A DNA stretch of 33,180 nt from Clostridia bacterium (GTDB taxonomy: Bacteria; Bacillota; Clostridia; Oscillospirales; Acutalibacteraceae), in the NCBI GenBank assembly GCA_017429345.1, contig JAFRPB010000012.1, forward strand, positions 1 to 33,180, given 5' to 3'. The notes under the pieces are model-generated. The model was not told the origin of the DNA. It searched no databases and worked only from the letters and a program-made list of their open reading frames with translations. Both the position numbers and the translations under genes were made by a program. Position 1 is the first letter of the stretch, and every line of letters begins with the position of its first letter. Positions 1-7,399 of the stretch are shown here, piece by piece.

Positions 1-349
1 AAGCTATTGACGTCTCGCAAATGCGAAAAACATGTTGATTTTTCCGAAGTATTTGCAGGCTGCATCGAGATACGCCTATTTGTCAACAGCCCCCACCGGC
101 AACCCGCAACTCGGTCGTTGCTTCTGCCTAAAGGCAGAGATCGCCACCGGCGATCCGCACCCCTTGAGGTGGGGGTGGCGAGGCGGAGAAATTGTATATT
201 TTACAACGGAATTAACCATTTTTCATTTTTCACCCGTCCACAAGGGACGGGGCTCAAAACGCAAGCGGGCGGTCATGCCCGCCCCTACAAACGCTCGCCG
301 AACGTTGCCGATCAAAACCGATACTCTGTTGCCGTTCTATCGACTGTAT
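1..349. repeat. Hairpin-rich non-coding DNA
   Basis: No convincing gene lies here; the two short reading frames covering it are low-complexity and overlap each other. The stretch holds a series of small perfect stems: TCTGCCT/AGGCAGA (123-129/132-138), TCGCC/GGCGA (141-145/149-153), CACCCC/GGGGTG (158-163/172-177), CCGTCC/GGACGG (234-239/245-250) and GCGGGC/GCCCGC (265-270/277-282). Such clustered GC stems resemble intergenic palindromic repeats of REP type. Whether they recur elsewhere in the genome cannot be seen from this window. Confidence 0.5.
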
Positions 350-394
350 AAAACGAGCTCCGACTGATCGGACGTCAGTCGAAGCTCGTTTTTA
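350..394. terminator. Bidirectional terminator after thpR
   Basis: An 18-bp stem (350-367 with 375-392, one mismatch) has a 7-nt loop, four A bases at its left end and a T-rich run at its right end. It sits 45 bases beyond the stop codon of the minus-strand ThpR gene and can stop transcription in both directions. Confidence 0.85.
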
Positions 395-438
395 TTTCGA
401 TAAAAACGCGGTTTTCGTGATTTTATTCTCCGGGCGCG

Positions 439-954
439 TCAGCCCGTCTTTGTATAGATCACGGTATACCGCGGGGTCTCCCCCGACAGGTCGGAGGACA
501 TCAGGTGCACCTTATCCGTCGGGATCTTTACGCCGCACAGCGTGTTTTCAGAAGAATCGAACCGGAGCGACGGCGGGAACGCCGCGTCCCTGCAAAGGGT
601 GACGTGAGGGCGAAACGCCTTGCGGTCGTATTTTATTCCCGCCCCGTCCAGCGCCGCACGAAGCGCGCGCACGTACCGATCCGCTTTGTCGTCCGGACGG
701 AACAGGGCGACGAGCACGCTGCCGAACATCGTCAGCCGGTCAAAAACAAACTCCGTGCGCACAGGGTCGATCCCGCGCATCGCTTCGATCACCGGCGCGC
801 AGTCCGGGACGTTTCCCAAAAAGGTCAGCGTCATATGCTGATTTTCCGGCGGCGTGAACCGCCCGCGCACGCCCTGCCGCCGCAGCGCCTTCTGCGCGTC
901 CTCAAACGCCCGCCGCGCGCCCTCCGGCGCCGGCAGCGCGATAAACAGCCGCAT
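439..954 (-). CDS. thpR: RNA 2',3'-cyclic phosphodiesterase (2H family)
   Basis: This 171-residue protein has the two H-x-T/S motifs of the 2H phosphoesterase superfamily, H40-M-T42 and H117-V-T119, spaced as in LigT/ThpR proteins, and the usual family length. Family members hydrolyse 2',3'-cyclic phosphate ends of RNA in the cytoplasm, and some show RNA ligase activity in vitro. It starts 36 bases after the upstream phosphatase-like gene and probably shares the promoter at 1611-1639. The transcript then meets the terminator at 350-394. The family call is firm; the physiological substrate is not known from sequence. Confidence 0.9.
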   Translation of the reverse strand: MRLFIALPAPEGARRAFEDAQKALRRQGVRGRFTPPENQHMTLTFLGNVPDCAPVIEAMRGIDPVRTEFVFDRLTMFGSVLVALFRPDDKADRYVRALRAALDGAGIKYDRKAFRPHVTLCRDAAFPPSLRFDSSENTLCGVKIPTDKVHLMSSDLSGETPRYTVIYTKTG

Positions 955-990
955 TTCCTCTCCCCCTCTTTTGCGCGTCGTTCCCGTTTT

Positions 991-1533
991 TCAGAATATG
1001 ATCTGCCACCGGTCGAATTCACCGGCGCTCCGTTTTCTCTTTGCCTTTCTGTAAGCAGCGGCGTTGATATATTTCTTATACCGGACGAGAGACCGCGGCA
1101 TGAAAACGCCGAGCGCGGCGCACATTTTTCGATAGACGAGCCCGTTCGGCACATAGAACGGGTTCTTCCACACCGCGCCGTCGCTTCGGCCGGACGCCTT
1201 CAGGACCGCCGCCGCAATGGCGGGGCTTCTCGATTCACCCTTGGAGCAGCAGACGTACAGATCCGTCACGCTTTCCGGCAGCTCCCACAGGAACCGCGCG
1301 GCGGCAGACGCGAGCGCATCGGTGAACGCGTCGGGGCGCTTTTCGTCCTCGAAATCCGCGAAGGGCAGAACGATCTTTCTGATATCGGTATCGCCGTCGA
1401 TGAACCGGTTCGTTCTGTCGCCGCAGACGATCAGCGCGTTCCGCTCCGGCGGCAGGTCGAAAGCCTCCGCCGTAACGACGGGGACCGCAAGAATATGGAT
1501 CGCGTATCGTTTGAGCCTGACTTTTCCGTTCAT
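991..1533 (-). CDS. Dual-specificity phosphatase-like protein (CX5R motif)
   Basis: The start at 1533 is preferred over an upstream in-frame codon at 1608 because GGAGGGA lies just ahead of it; the product is then 180 residues. It carries a cysteine phosphatase signature, C96-S-K-G-E-S-R102 followed by SPA, fitting the C-x5-R phosphate loop of tyrosine and dual-specificity phosphatases. An aspartate-rich stretch (about 47-70) could supply the general acid. Similar small proteins are widespread in Clostridia with unknown substrates. It is the first gene of a two-gene unit with thpR. The motif supports phosphatase or phosphate-binding function, but the rest of the fold was not recognised. Confidence 0.7.
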   Translation of the reverse strand: MNGKVRLKRYAIHILAVPVVTAEAFDLPPERNALIVCGDRTNRFIDGDTDIRKIVLPFADFEDEKRPDAFTDALASAAARFLWELPESVTDLYVCCSKGESRSPAIAAAVLKASGRSDGAVWKNPFYVPNGLVYRKMCAALGVFMPRSLVRYKKYINAAAYRKAKRKRSAGEFDRWQIIF

Positions 1534-1610
1534 GGAAATCCCTCCCTCCGCGTCGGCTGCCCGTCTGCATCTGAAACAGAAGAAGATCGGCACGCCCGAC
1601 TGTCTCAATT

Positions 1611-1639
1611 ATTATACCACCGGACGAAACGGGGTTCAA
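1611..1639 (-). promoter_or_regulatory. Promoter for the phosphatase-thpR unit
   Basis: Read on the minus strand, TTGAAC (1639-1634) and a perfect TATAAT (1616-1611) are separated by 17 bases. They sit in the 189-base gap upstream of the start at 1533. The gap has no other gene candidate. Confidence 0.7.
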
Positions 1640-1722
1640 TACCTGTTTTTCCGAATGAGAAAACGGGGTCCGTCAAAACGCTCCGATTTATCCGCACGTC
1701 GTCGGTCGATCATCGTACCCGA

Positions 1723-2562
1723 TCAGAACGGCGGATCGTCGTCATAATAATAATAGAAATCGTCGTCATCATAAAACAAATCGCAGTCATCCGAAAGGAT
1801 CTCAAAGCTTTCTTGGATCACATACTGCGGAACGCGCCTTAACGCCGACGCGTCGATCACCGTCTCTTTGTTGAGATCCGAGCTTTCGACCGCATAGCCG
1901 GGGCCGTCGTACGCCGTGAAGCAGCTCATACCGCCGTCGATCGACCGGCACTCCCACAGAACGTCCCCTTTCTTGAACGGCAGCGGGATCGGAAACGGAA
2001 AAGGATCCCGGATCTTCGGAAACGATCCTTCGAGGAGCCGTTCGTCCGAGATCCAGAGCGTGTATTCCGCTTCCGGGGCAAGCGGCTGTCTGTCACGGTC
2101 AAACGCCACGCGCAGACGGTTGCCGGTTTTCAGATCCATACGATAAAGATACAGCTTCGGCTCGTCGCGGTAAGCCAGCGCCGCCTCAAGGCAGTCGTCA
2201 AGATCGTAAAAGACGCCGCGGTGATCGACCATAAGATCGGCTTCATAGTATTCCGGCGCATAGTAGTTCCAGAAAGAACGGTCTCCCGGAGCATAGAATT
2301 CGGCCAGCAGCCGTTCCTCCAGCGCAATGTAATCCCGCAGAAACGCATGCAGACTCTCCCGCGGGGCTTCCCATTCCTTAAGATGGATCGCCGTGTCGGG
2401 CATGGTTTCGATGATCTCCCGCCACGCGGCGTGTTTTTCGCTCATCGTTGCGGTCACACACTGATACACGACGCACGCCGCCTCCAACGGGCTGAATTGA
2501 TACCCGATCTTTTCGAGATGCGCGCGCACGTCCTTTGAATTGATGAAACGGTAATAATCCAT
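1723..2562 (-). CDS. Unknown protein with acidic/tyrosine-rich tail
   Basis: This 279-residue soluble protein has no catalytic motif I can name. Its N-terminal 60 residues (EKIGYQFSPLEAA, then a helix resembling SEKHAAWREII) and a central segment around PLPFKKGDVLWECRS resemble parts of the protein at 18742-19869 (LPIPFQPGDIVTLDCR), so both probably belong to one clostridial family. The last 20 residues are almost only Asp, Tyr, Phe and Pro (for example DDDDFYYYYDDDPPF). It starts 15 bases after the stop of the metallophosphatase gene and is probably co-transcribed with it. Function unknown. Confidence 0.8.
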   Translation of the reverse strand: MDYYRFINSKDVRAHLEKIGYQFSPLEAACVVYQCVTATMSEKHAAWREIIETMPDTAIHLKEWEAPRESLHAFLRDYIALEERLLAEFYAPGDRSFWNYYAPEYYEADLMVDHRGVFYDLDDCLEAALAYRDEPKLYLYRMDLKTGNRLRVAFDRDRQPLAPEAEYTLWISDERLLEGSFPKIRDPFPFPIPLPFKKGDVLWECRSIDGGMSCFTAYDGPGYAVESSDLNKETVIDASALRRVPQYVIQESFEILSDDCDLFYDDDDFYYYYDDDPPF

Positions 2563-2577
2563 AACTGTTCCCCCTGT

Positions 2578-3255
2578 TTAAATATAGAATTCTTCCGTCG
2601 TGTCAAGACAGATGCAGCCGAGGCGCCCGCCGAACGCCGCGCCGCAGTCGATCGCGATATGGTTGTTCCCGCGCCAGATTTTTCCCTTGTACGCGGGGTC
2701 GATCAGATGCGTCGGCGTGTGGCCCGTGATAAAGAACACGTCCGGCGTGTATTCGATCTCATAATCCGGCTCGCCCCAGATAAATTCCAAAAAGCTGACG
2801 TTGTGTATATCCTGCCCCGGGCAATAATCCGGCAGCGTGTGGGACAGATGAAACCGCTGTCCGCTTACCGTGATCATCTTATACACCGAAAAGCCTTCGA
2901 TGTAGTCGATCAGCGCTGTCTGCGTTTCTTTGGGAAGCGCCCGGAACGCCGCCGCGGTGGGTTCGCCGTCGCTGAGCATCCACAGCCGGTACGCCTTCGT
3001 TTTGATCAGCGCGTCCTCCGGCACGCCGTCCCGGATGTGCTTTAAGCTCCGCAGCGCCAGCGATTCGTGGTTCCCGATCAGGGGGACCACGTTTTTCCGC
3101 TTCATCTTATCCAGCAGAATGTCGATCCCGCCCGCGCCCCGGTCGATCACGTCGCCGAGAATATAAAGCCTATCGCCGTCTCCGAAGCCGATCTTCTCCA
3201 GCATTTGCCGGTACTTGTCATAACACCCGTGCAGGTCGCTCATCACGTAGGTCAT
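2578..3255 (-). CDS. Calcineurin-like metallophosphatase (PrpA/ApaH type)
   Basis: The 225-residue protein shows the full di-metal phosphoesterase series at its N-terminus: D7-L-H9-G, G34-D-V-I-D38-R39-G and G61-N-H63-E, and later histidines in SHTLPD and a GHTPTH motif that complete the metal site. This matches bacterial PPP-type serine/threonine phosphatases and diadenosine tetraphosphatase relatives of about 220 residues. It probably dephosphorylates proteins or small nucleotide signals in the cytoplasm. Its start overlaps the end of the DnaB-like gene by four bases (ATGA), so the two are translationally coupled. Substrate cannot be decided from sequence. Confidence 0.88.
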   Translation of the reverse strand: MTYVMSDLHGCYDKYRQMLEKIGFGDGDRLYILGDVIDRGAGGIDILLDKMKRKNVVPLIGNHESLALRSLKHIRDGVPEDALIKTKAYRLWMLSDGEPTAAAFRALPKETQTALIDYIEGFSVYKMITVSGQRFHLSHTLPDYCPGQDIHNVSFLEFIWGEPDYEIEYTPDVFFITGHTPTHLIDPAYKGKIWRGNNHIAIDCGAAFGGRLGCICLDTTEEFYI

Positions 3256-4037
3256 TCATCTTGCTCCTCAAATATCAGTTTTTCAGGATCCCAATGAACC
3301 GGAATCGTTCCAGTTGCGCCGTAACGGTTTTTGGCGATGTTCAGCTCGGCTTTTCCGGTTGTTTCCGTATCTTCGAGATCATACGTTTCGCGGAACGGAA
3401 AAATAATGACGTCCGGGTCCTGCGTCAGAACTCCGCTTCGCAGAAGATCGGACAACTCCGGGCGAAATACTTCGTTTCCATAAGTGTCGGGCAACGGAGC
3501 TCTTCTGCTGATTTGGCTGGTCAGTACTACCGGTATATTTTCACTCAGAGCAAGCTCTTTCAACGCGGACAGGGTTTCAGTCGAAGTCTTGGGCGTGGAA
3601 CGGCGCGCAAACAGCTGCAGGTAGTCGATAAAAACCGCATCGCATTTTGCAAGAGAGTGTATCATTCCCGTAATATAAGGAACGTCGGCATTCGTCGGAT
3701 CGTCGAAATACAGCGTTTCACTCTTTTGACGCGAACCGGACTGCTTTCCGAGGATCCTGTTTAAACCGTCTTTTGAAATTTCCAAAGAGCAGAAATAGAC
3801 GCGCTTTCCGGCTGCGGCGATATTCCCCGCGATCTGCAGCGCAAGGCTTGTTTTTCCCATTGCGGGACGCGAGGCGATCAGGGTGAGCGAGCCGCGGCGC
3901 AAGCCGCCGCCGAGCATCCTGTCAAGAGAAGGGATCCCGGTCGGGAATGTGCCGATTTTCAGAAAGTCAGATTCCCTGTAATCTACCTCGTCAAGGTCGA
4001 TCATCTTGTCAGTATCAATCATTTTGTCTTTTTCCAT
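3252..4037 (-). CDS. DnaB C-terminal-domain (RecA-fold) ATPase
   Basis: The start at 4037 is chosen because AAAGGAAA precedes it; an in-frame start at 4103 has no comparable site. The 261-residue product is only the RecA-like half of a replicative helicase: a TGIPSLDRMLGGG entry, Walker A ASRPAMGKTS (about 55-64), Walker B AVFIDYLQ (D137), and a KNRYGATGTIPV element near the C-terminus as in DnaB. DnaB itself is about 450 residues and has an N-terminal hexamerisation and primase-binding domain that is missing here. It is therefore unlikely to be the replicative helicase. It overlaps the phosphatase gene by four bases and could be an accessory DNA motor or a regulatory ATPase. Confidence 0.85.
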   Translation of the reverse strand: MEKDKMIDTDKMIDLDEVDYRESDFLKIGTFPTGIPSLDRMLGGGLRRGSLTLIASRPAMGKTSLALQIAGNIAAAGKRVYFCSLEISKDGLNRILGKQSGSRQKSETLYFDDPTNADVPYITGMIHSLAKCDAVFIDYLQLFARRSTPKTSTETLSALKELALSENIPVVLTSQISRRAPLPDTYGNEVFRPELSDLLRSGVLTQDPDVIIFPFRETYDLEDTETTGKAELNIAKNRYGATGTIPVHWDPEKLIFEEQDE

Positions 4038-4137
4038 CTTCGTTTTTCCTTTCTTTGTTTTTACCTGTCGGACAGGCGTATTACCGTTCCGCAATACAAT
4101 CAATACCGTTTTCCGTGGGACGTTTTCGGGACACGGT

Positions 4138-5241
4138 TTATTTCCCGTTCAGCATATCTGCCATATAGCGGTCCATCTGCTGCTGGGCAAAGGCGGCGTC
4201 CTGTATGCTGCCGCGCATTTCGGCGTTTGCTTTCATCTGCGCCCAGTATTGGTATCTCTTTTTCGCCTGCGAGTTGCTTGCGGCGATCATATCCGCGAAC
4301 GCCTTATCCATCTGTCCCTGCGCGCGCGCCGCGTCCTGCGGTCGCCCCGTCATAACCGCGCCGGCTTTTAACTGCGCCTGACGCTGATACTCTTTTTTTG
4401 CCTCTGAATTCCCCGGGGATATCATATCCGCAAAAGATTTATCCATCTGTCCCTGCGCGCGCGCCGCGTCCTGTTGCCGTCCGGTCATGACCGCGCCGGC
4501 TTTATAGCCCGCCTGCCGTTTATAATTCTCCGCTGCCGCTCCGCGCGTATGCGATTCGGACGCGCTGCCGCCCGATTCCGCGCGGTTTCCGGAGCTGCCG
4601 GCAGCCGACAAAACGAGGATCGCACCAAAGAACAGCACCAGCGACGGGACGCACAGCAGTTTCAGCAGCATTCGCAGCCATCGGTTCCCGACGAGCTCAC
4701 CCGCGACGAGCAGACCGCTTGCCACGGAGATCACCGCCAGCCCGATGATCTTCACGAGCCCTGTTTGCTTTACGAGCTTTTCGTCGCCGCTGTACAGGGA
4801 GCGGACGTGCACCTTCAGCGCGATATCCTCGACGTCCTTTCCGGTCAGCGCTTCGTAAAACGACGCGTTTCGCCCGTCTTTCTCCGCCAAAATCCGTTTC
4901 GTTAGGACGTGCTCGGTCTCCCAGCCGGACGTTCCGCCGAAGGAACAAACCGCGGACCCGCAGACGATATCCAGATCATATTTCGTGATCCGGTTTGACG
5001 ATGCGTTGATAACGAAGATCAGAAGATCGATTTTGCCGTCCGCCTCCGTTTTCAATTCCGCTTCCGCCGTAATGTAATCGGGATCGCGCCAGATCAGCGG
5101 CTTCGAAAACCAGTTTTTTATCCCGTCCCACCCGACGAGAATAAACAAAAGCGCCGCAAGCAATACGGCGACAACGCCCACGGCGACGTTCTCCTGCGTT
5201 TTTGAAAGCTCGGTTATTCCTTTGAAATGTTTCTTTCTCAT
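4138..5241 (-). CDS. Membrane protein with three 45-residue C-terminal repeats
   Basis: The start at 5241 follows AAAGGAGCG; upstream in-frame starts lack this. The 367-residue protein has one hydrophobic helix near residues 18-38, an extracytoplasmic or cytoplasmic segment of about 120 residues with charged beta-like content, and two further hydrophobic segments (around IIGLAVISVASGLLVAGEL and LLCVPSLVLFFGAILVL). A Ser/Gly linker leads to three tandem repeats built around KAGAVMTGRxQDAARAQGQM and ending in ADM. The repeats look alpha-helical and amphipathic. No family was recognised. It is the first gene of the minus-strand run toward the DnaB-like gene, separated by 100 bases. Confidence 0.82.
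   Translation of the reverse strand: MRKKHFKGITELSKTQENVAVGVVAVLLAALLFILVGWDGIKNWFSKPLIWRDPDYITAEAELKTEADGKIDLLIFVINASSNRITKYDLDIVCGSAVCSFGGTSGWETEHVLTKRILAEKDGRNASFYEALTGKDVEDIALKVHVRSLYSGDEKLVKQTGLVKIIGLAVISVASGLLVAGELVGNRWLRMLLKLLCVPSLVLFFGAILVLSAAGSSGNRAESGGSASESHTRGAAAENYKRQAGYKAGAVMTGRQQDAARAQGQMDKSFADMISPGNSEAKKEYQRQAQLKAGAVMTGRPQDAARAQGQMDKAFADMIAASNSQAKKRYQYWAQMKANAEMRGSIQDAAFAQQQMDRYMADMLNGK
4141..4515 (-). repeat. Three tandem 135-bp coding repeats
   Basis: The 3' end of the membrane protein gene holds three in-frame units of about 135 bp. The first two are nearly identical over some 65 bases (4305-4370 and 4440-4504). The third, at the C-terminus, is diverged (KANAEMRGSIQDAAFAQQQM). 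The gradient fits repeat expansion by recent duplication of the inner unit. Confidence 0.8.
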
Positions 5242-5522
5242 TTTTATCGCTCCTTTTATTGCATAAGACGGGCTGATTCCGTCGATTCCCCGCACCCTTT
5301 ATAATCGCGTGAAAAATAAGTTTGGTCCGATTTCCGGCGGAATTTACAAATTGTTTACACGGTTATTCGCCGCCCTTCCGGAATCAATATACCGGAACCG
5401 ATGCGGCGAAATCGGGACATGCGCCGTAATATGATATTTTCAGCGGGAACCGCCCGGACGGAGCGAAAAGATTTTAAAAAAAACCGCGCGGACCAAACCG
5501 GGCGGCTTCTGCGGTTAGATAA
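5242..5522. other. Non-coding gap
   Basis: No intact gene is visible. A minus-strand frame of 92 codons across 5355-5633 is Arg-rich, lacks a good ribosome site and lies over the acetyltransferase remnant, so it is not annotated. The sequence just upstream of 5241 has a TATAAA-like element around 5300 that may belong to the membrane protein promoter, but no clear -35 partner was found. Confidence 0.5.
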
Positions 5523-5708
5523 CATTACGTAAAGATCGACCTGATCCGCGCGGATATCCGCGAAAAAAAGATTCCGTCGCAAAAAACGGCGGAAAGCTGC
5601 GGGTTTGTGTATCAGTATACGGATCACCGGCATTACGTGATCGAGGGCGAGGGATTAGAGGACGGAAAGATCTACGAACTGACGCCGGAAATGTTCATCT
5701 TGCCATAA
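5523..5708 (+). pseudogene. Remnant of a GNAT acetyltransferase C-terminus
   Basis: After an in-frame TAA at 5520-5522, a start-less frame of 61 codons runs to a stop at 5706-5708. It reads as the tail of a GNAT N-acetyltransferase: REKKIPSQKTAESCGF matches the acetyl-CoA-pocket helix pattern N-x-x-S-x-x-x-x-E-K-x-GF, followed by beta strands ending in GKIYELTPEMFILP. No upstream half, start codon or ribosome site is present, and the 92-codon frame on the other strand is implausible. It is most likely the leftover of a deleted gene beside the AT-rich insertion that follows. Confidence 0.65.
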
Positions 5709-5728
5709 TTCAACTAATAAAACGCACC

Positions 5729-5760
5729 GCCGCCGGAGGATCCCCCGGCGGCAGTTTTCT
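5729..5760. terminator. Terminator between remnant and nuclease gene
   Basis: GCCGCCGG (5729-5736) pairs with CCGGCGGC (5745-5752) around an 8-nt loop, followed by AGTTTTCT. On the minus strand the stem is followed by GTGCGTTTTATTAG, so it can also end the transcript of the nuclease-like gene that stops at 5785. Confidence 0.75.
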
Positions 5761-5784
5761 GAACATCATAATAAAACACACCAA

Positions 5785-7212
5785 TCAACAATCAGTTCTT
5801 ATGAGTGAAGATGTAATTCTTTTAATCGTTTCGTCGATCAATTCTGGAAAGGCTTTGTCAGAAGCGTTTTTACTGTCCAGTTTTTTTATGCTTTCGTAGG
5901 GAAATGAAACGGTAATCGCAAACCCACAAGAAACATTAGCCTCAGCGCGACCCGGCTCTTCAAAAACAGTATTAAACTGCTTTTGAAAGGATTCAAGCTC
6001 TATTGGATCAAACATGCTTCTGTTCTGAAGGATAACACTCTTTAGGTCTTTCTCCCATGCTTCTTTTTTTATCTTTTTGTTAATTTTTTCTGCCATGGAA
6101 AGCCATGTGTCTATCTGATTGTTTTCCATTTCCTTTTGAGAAAGCCATACTTGACCTTCACTGCGATAATATGAAAACTTCAAATAAGGCCAGATTTCAA
6201 TATCCGCTTTAATTGATTCGATTTCGACGAATTGGTGTCTTTTATTTACAAAAGATTTGTTAATTCTCCATCGTAAAGAGTTGGACTGAGTTATGGTGTC
6301 ACCTGGCCACATATTAATTGTAACGTAGGGCTGTTTTTTTGATTCACCCGATAACATACGCTCCGTAAAACCGAAACGGACCAATCGTACATAATAGTAT
6401 AGATTATCAATAATTATGTCATTTTTATTAATATAGAACTCATCTTCGTTTTCATCTTCTTTTCCATTATTTTTGTTGTGATAATTCACAAATAGGTTTT
6501 GTAACGTCTTAAGTCTGGCTTGGATTTCTTCCTCTTGAGAAGGATCAAGCAACGAAAGGTGTTCACTTCTTGCCCATTTAGGATAATAGGAAAGCAGAAA
6601 ATCCCGATAATCATTGGAAAGCAAATCGCTTCCATGATTCAATCGGATATCCCGACCTAAAAGTCGAACAATATCTGGCCAGGTTAGCTCCACCACTGTA
6701 GATATTATTTCTTCAGAACAGTTTACTGTTTGCTTATATTTATCAATTTGTTCACTCACTTGATCTCTGCAATCGGTATTGTTCCGTTTCACTTCGATAA
6801 TAATCAGTGTATCATCATAAGCCACTGCGATATCTGTTATTTTTCTTCCCTCTATAGATCCGTTATCGTCCTTGTTGGATAGGCCTTCGGTATAATCGGG
6901 CAGATCTTCAGAAGTTAATGTGACACCGATGACTTTCGAGGCAATATCAAACTCATCGGCAGGTGTTTGGAATCCCACTTCATAAGTGTCATACGGAAAA
7001 TCAATCTGAATTGCGTTTGTTGGCGCATTATCCTTGGCATTTTGCTCTTTTTTGTTATTGTATTGTTTATTATTCAATTCCTGCAAAAATAGGAGCAAAA
7101 ATGAACGGTTCTCACGAAAGAGTATCGCAAGCCCTCTTGAAATATTGTTTTCGATCGGCATAGAGCCTTTTTGTGTATAAGAATTGAAAAGATTCATGTG
7201 TGTTGTTCTCAT
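5785..7212 (-). CDS. PD-(D/E)XK nuclease-like protein, AT-rich
   Basis: The 475-residue protein starts at 7212 behind CGGAGGA. Its N-terminus (NLFNSYTQKG, then ENNISRGLAILF) resembles free-standing PD-(D/E)XK nucleases, where an early Glu belongs to the active site. D127 in TDIAVAYDD and E140-V-K142 in LIIIEVKRN form the core D...(E)xK motif, so DNA cleavage is plausible. The rest (about 180-475) has many aromatic and charged residues and no recognised domain. The gene is clearly AT-rich and Lys/Asn/Ile-rich, unlike its GC-rich neighbours, which points to recent transfer. It is flanked by two gene remnants. Restriction or anti-phage activity is an inference. Confidence 0.72.
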   Translation of the reverse strand: MRTTHMNLFNSYTQKGSMPIENNISRGLAILFRENRSFLLLFLQELNNKQYNNKKEQNAKDNAPTNAIQIDFPYDTYEVGFQTPADEFDIASKVIGVTLTSEDLPDYTEGLSNKDDNGSIEGRKITDIAVAYDDTLIIIEVKRNNTDCRDQVSEQIDKYKQTVNCSEEIISTVVELTWPDIVRLLGRDIRLNHGSDLLSNDYRDFLLSYYPKWARSEHLSLLDPSQEEEIQARLKTLQNLFVNYHNKNNGKEDENEDEFYINKNDIIIDNLYYYVRLVRFGFTERMLSGESKKQPYVTINMWPGDTITQSNSLRWRINKSFVNKRHQFVEIESIKADIEIWPYLKFSYYRSEGQVWLSQKEMENNQIDTWLSMAEKINKKIKKEAWEKDLKSVILQNRSMFDPIELESFQKQFNTVFEEPGRAEANVSCGFAITVSFPYESIKKLDSKNASDKAFPELIDETIKRITSSLIRTDC

Positions 7213-7251
7213 TTGTTATTCCTCCGTTTACAATAATATTTCTTTTATTAT

Positions 7252-7366
7252 TCAACCATAGTGCCCCACAGCTTCTTTGAGATCCGCAGCAACGGTGTCT
7301 GCGAGCGATTGCGGCGAGAAGATGTGTACTACATCGCCCGGTGGCACATGGATTATTTGCATATTG
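7252..7366 (-). pseudogene. Decayed 3' end of a WYL regulator gene
   Basis: The last 23 codons read HIFSPQSLADTVAADLKEA and end at TGA (7254-7252), closely matching the C-terminus of the intact WYL regulator at 8155-9207 (ILSPQSLVDTVAADLKEA). Further upstream the DNA still aligns with the intact gene but has CAG changed to TAG and about 13 bases deleted, which breaks the frame; homology fades near 7366. This is the surviving tail of a paralogous regulator gene, lost when the left part of the locus was remodelled. Confidence 0.8.
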
Positions 7367-7399
7367 CCCTGGGCCGCCGACAACATTATACGAAACTGA

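Noticed and set aside
1-349. Possible CRISPR array in the hairpin-rich start of the window
   Set aside because: The stems differ in sequence and spacing; there are no repeated units with regular spacers.
505-1842. Long plus-strand frame of 445 codons
   Set aside because: It is the shadow of thpR and the phosphatase-like gene on the other strand; it is Arg/His-rich, without a domain, and crosses two gene boundaries.
3252-4037. Annotation as replicative helicase dnaB or repair protein radA
   Set aside because: It lacks the DnaB N-terminal domain, and it has neither the RadA zinc finger nor the RadA Lon-like domain; only the shared RecA core is present.
5355-5633. Minus-strand frame of 92 codons
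   Set aside because: Arg-rich, no ribosome site, and opposite the GNAT remnant.
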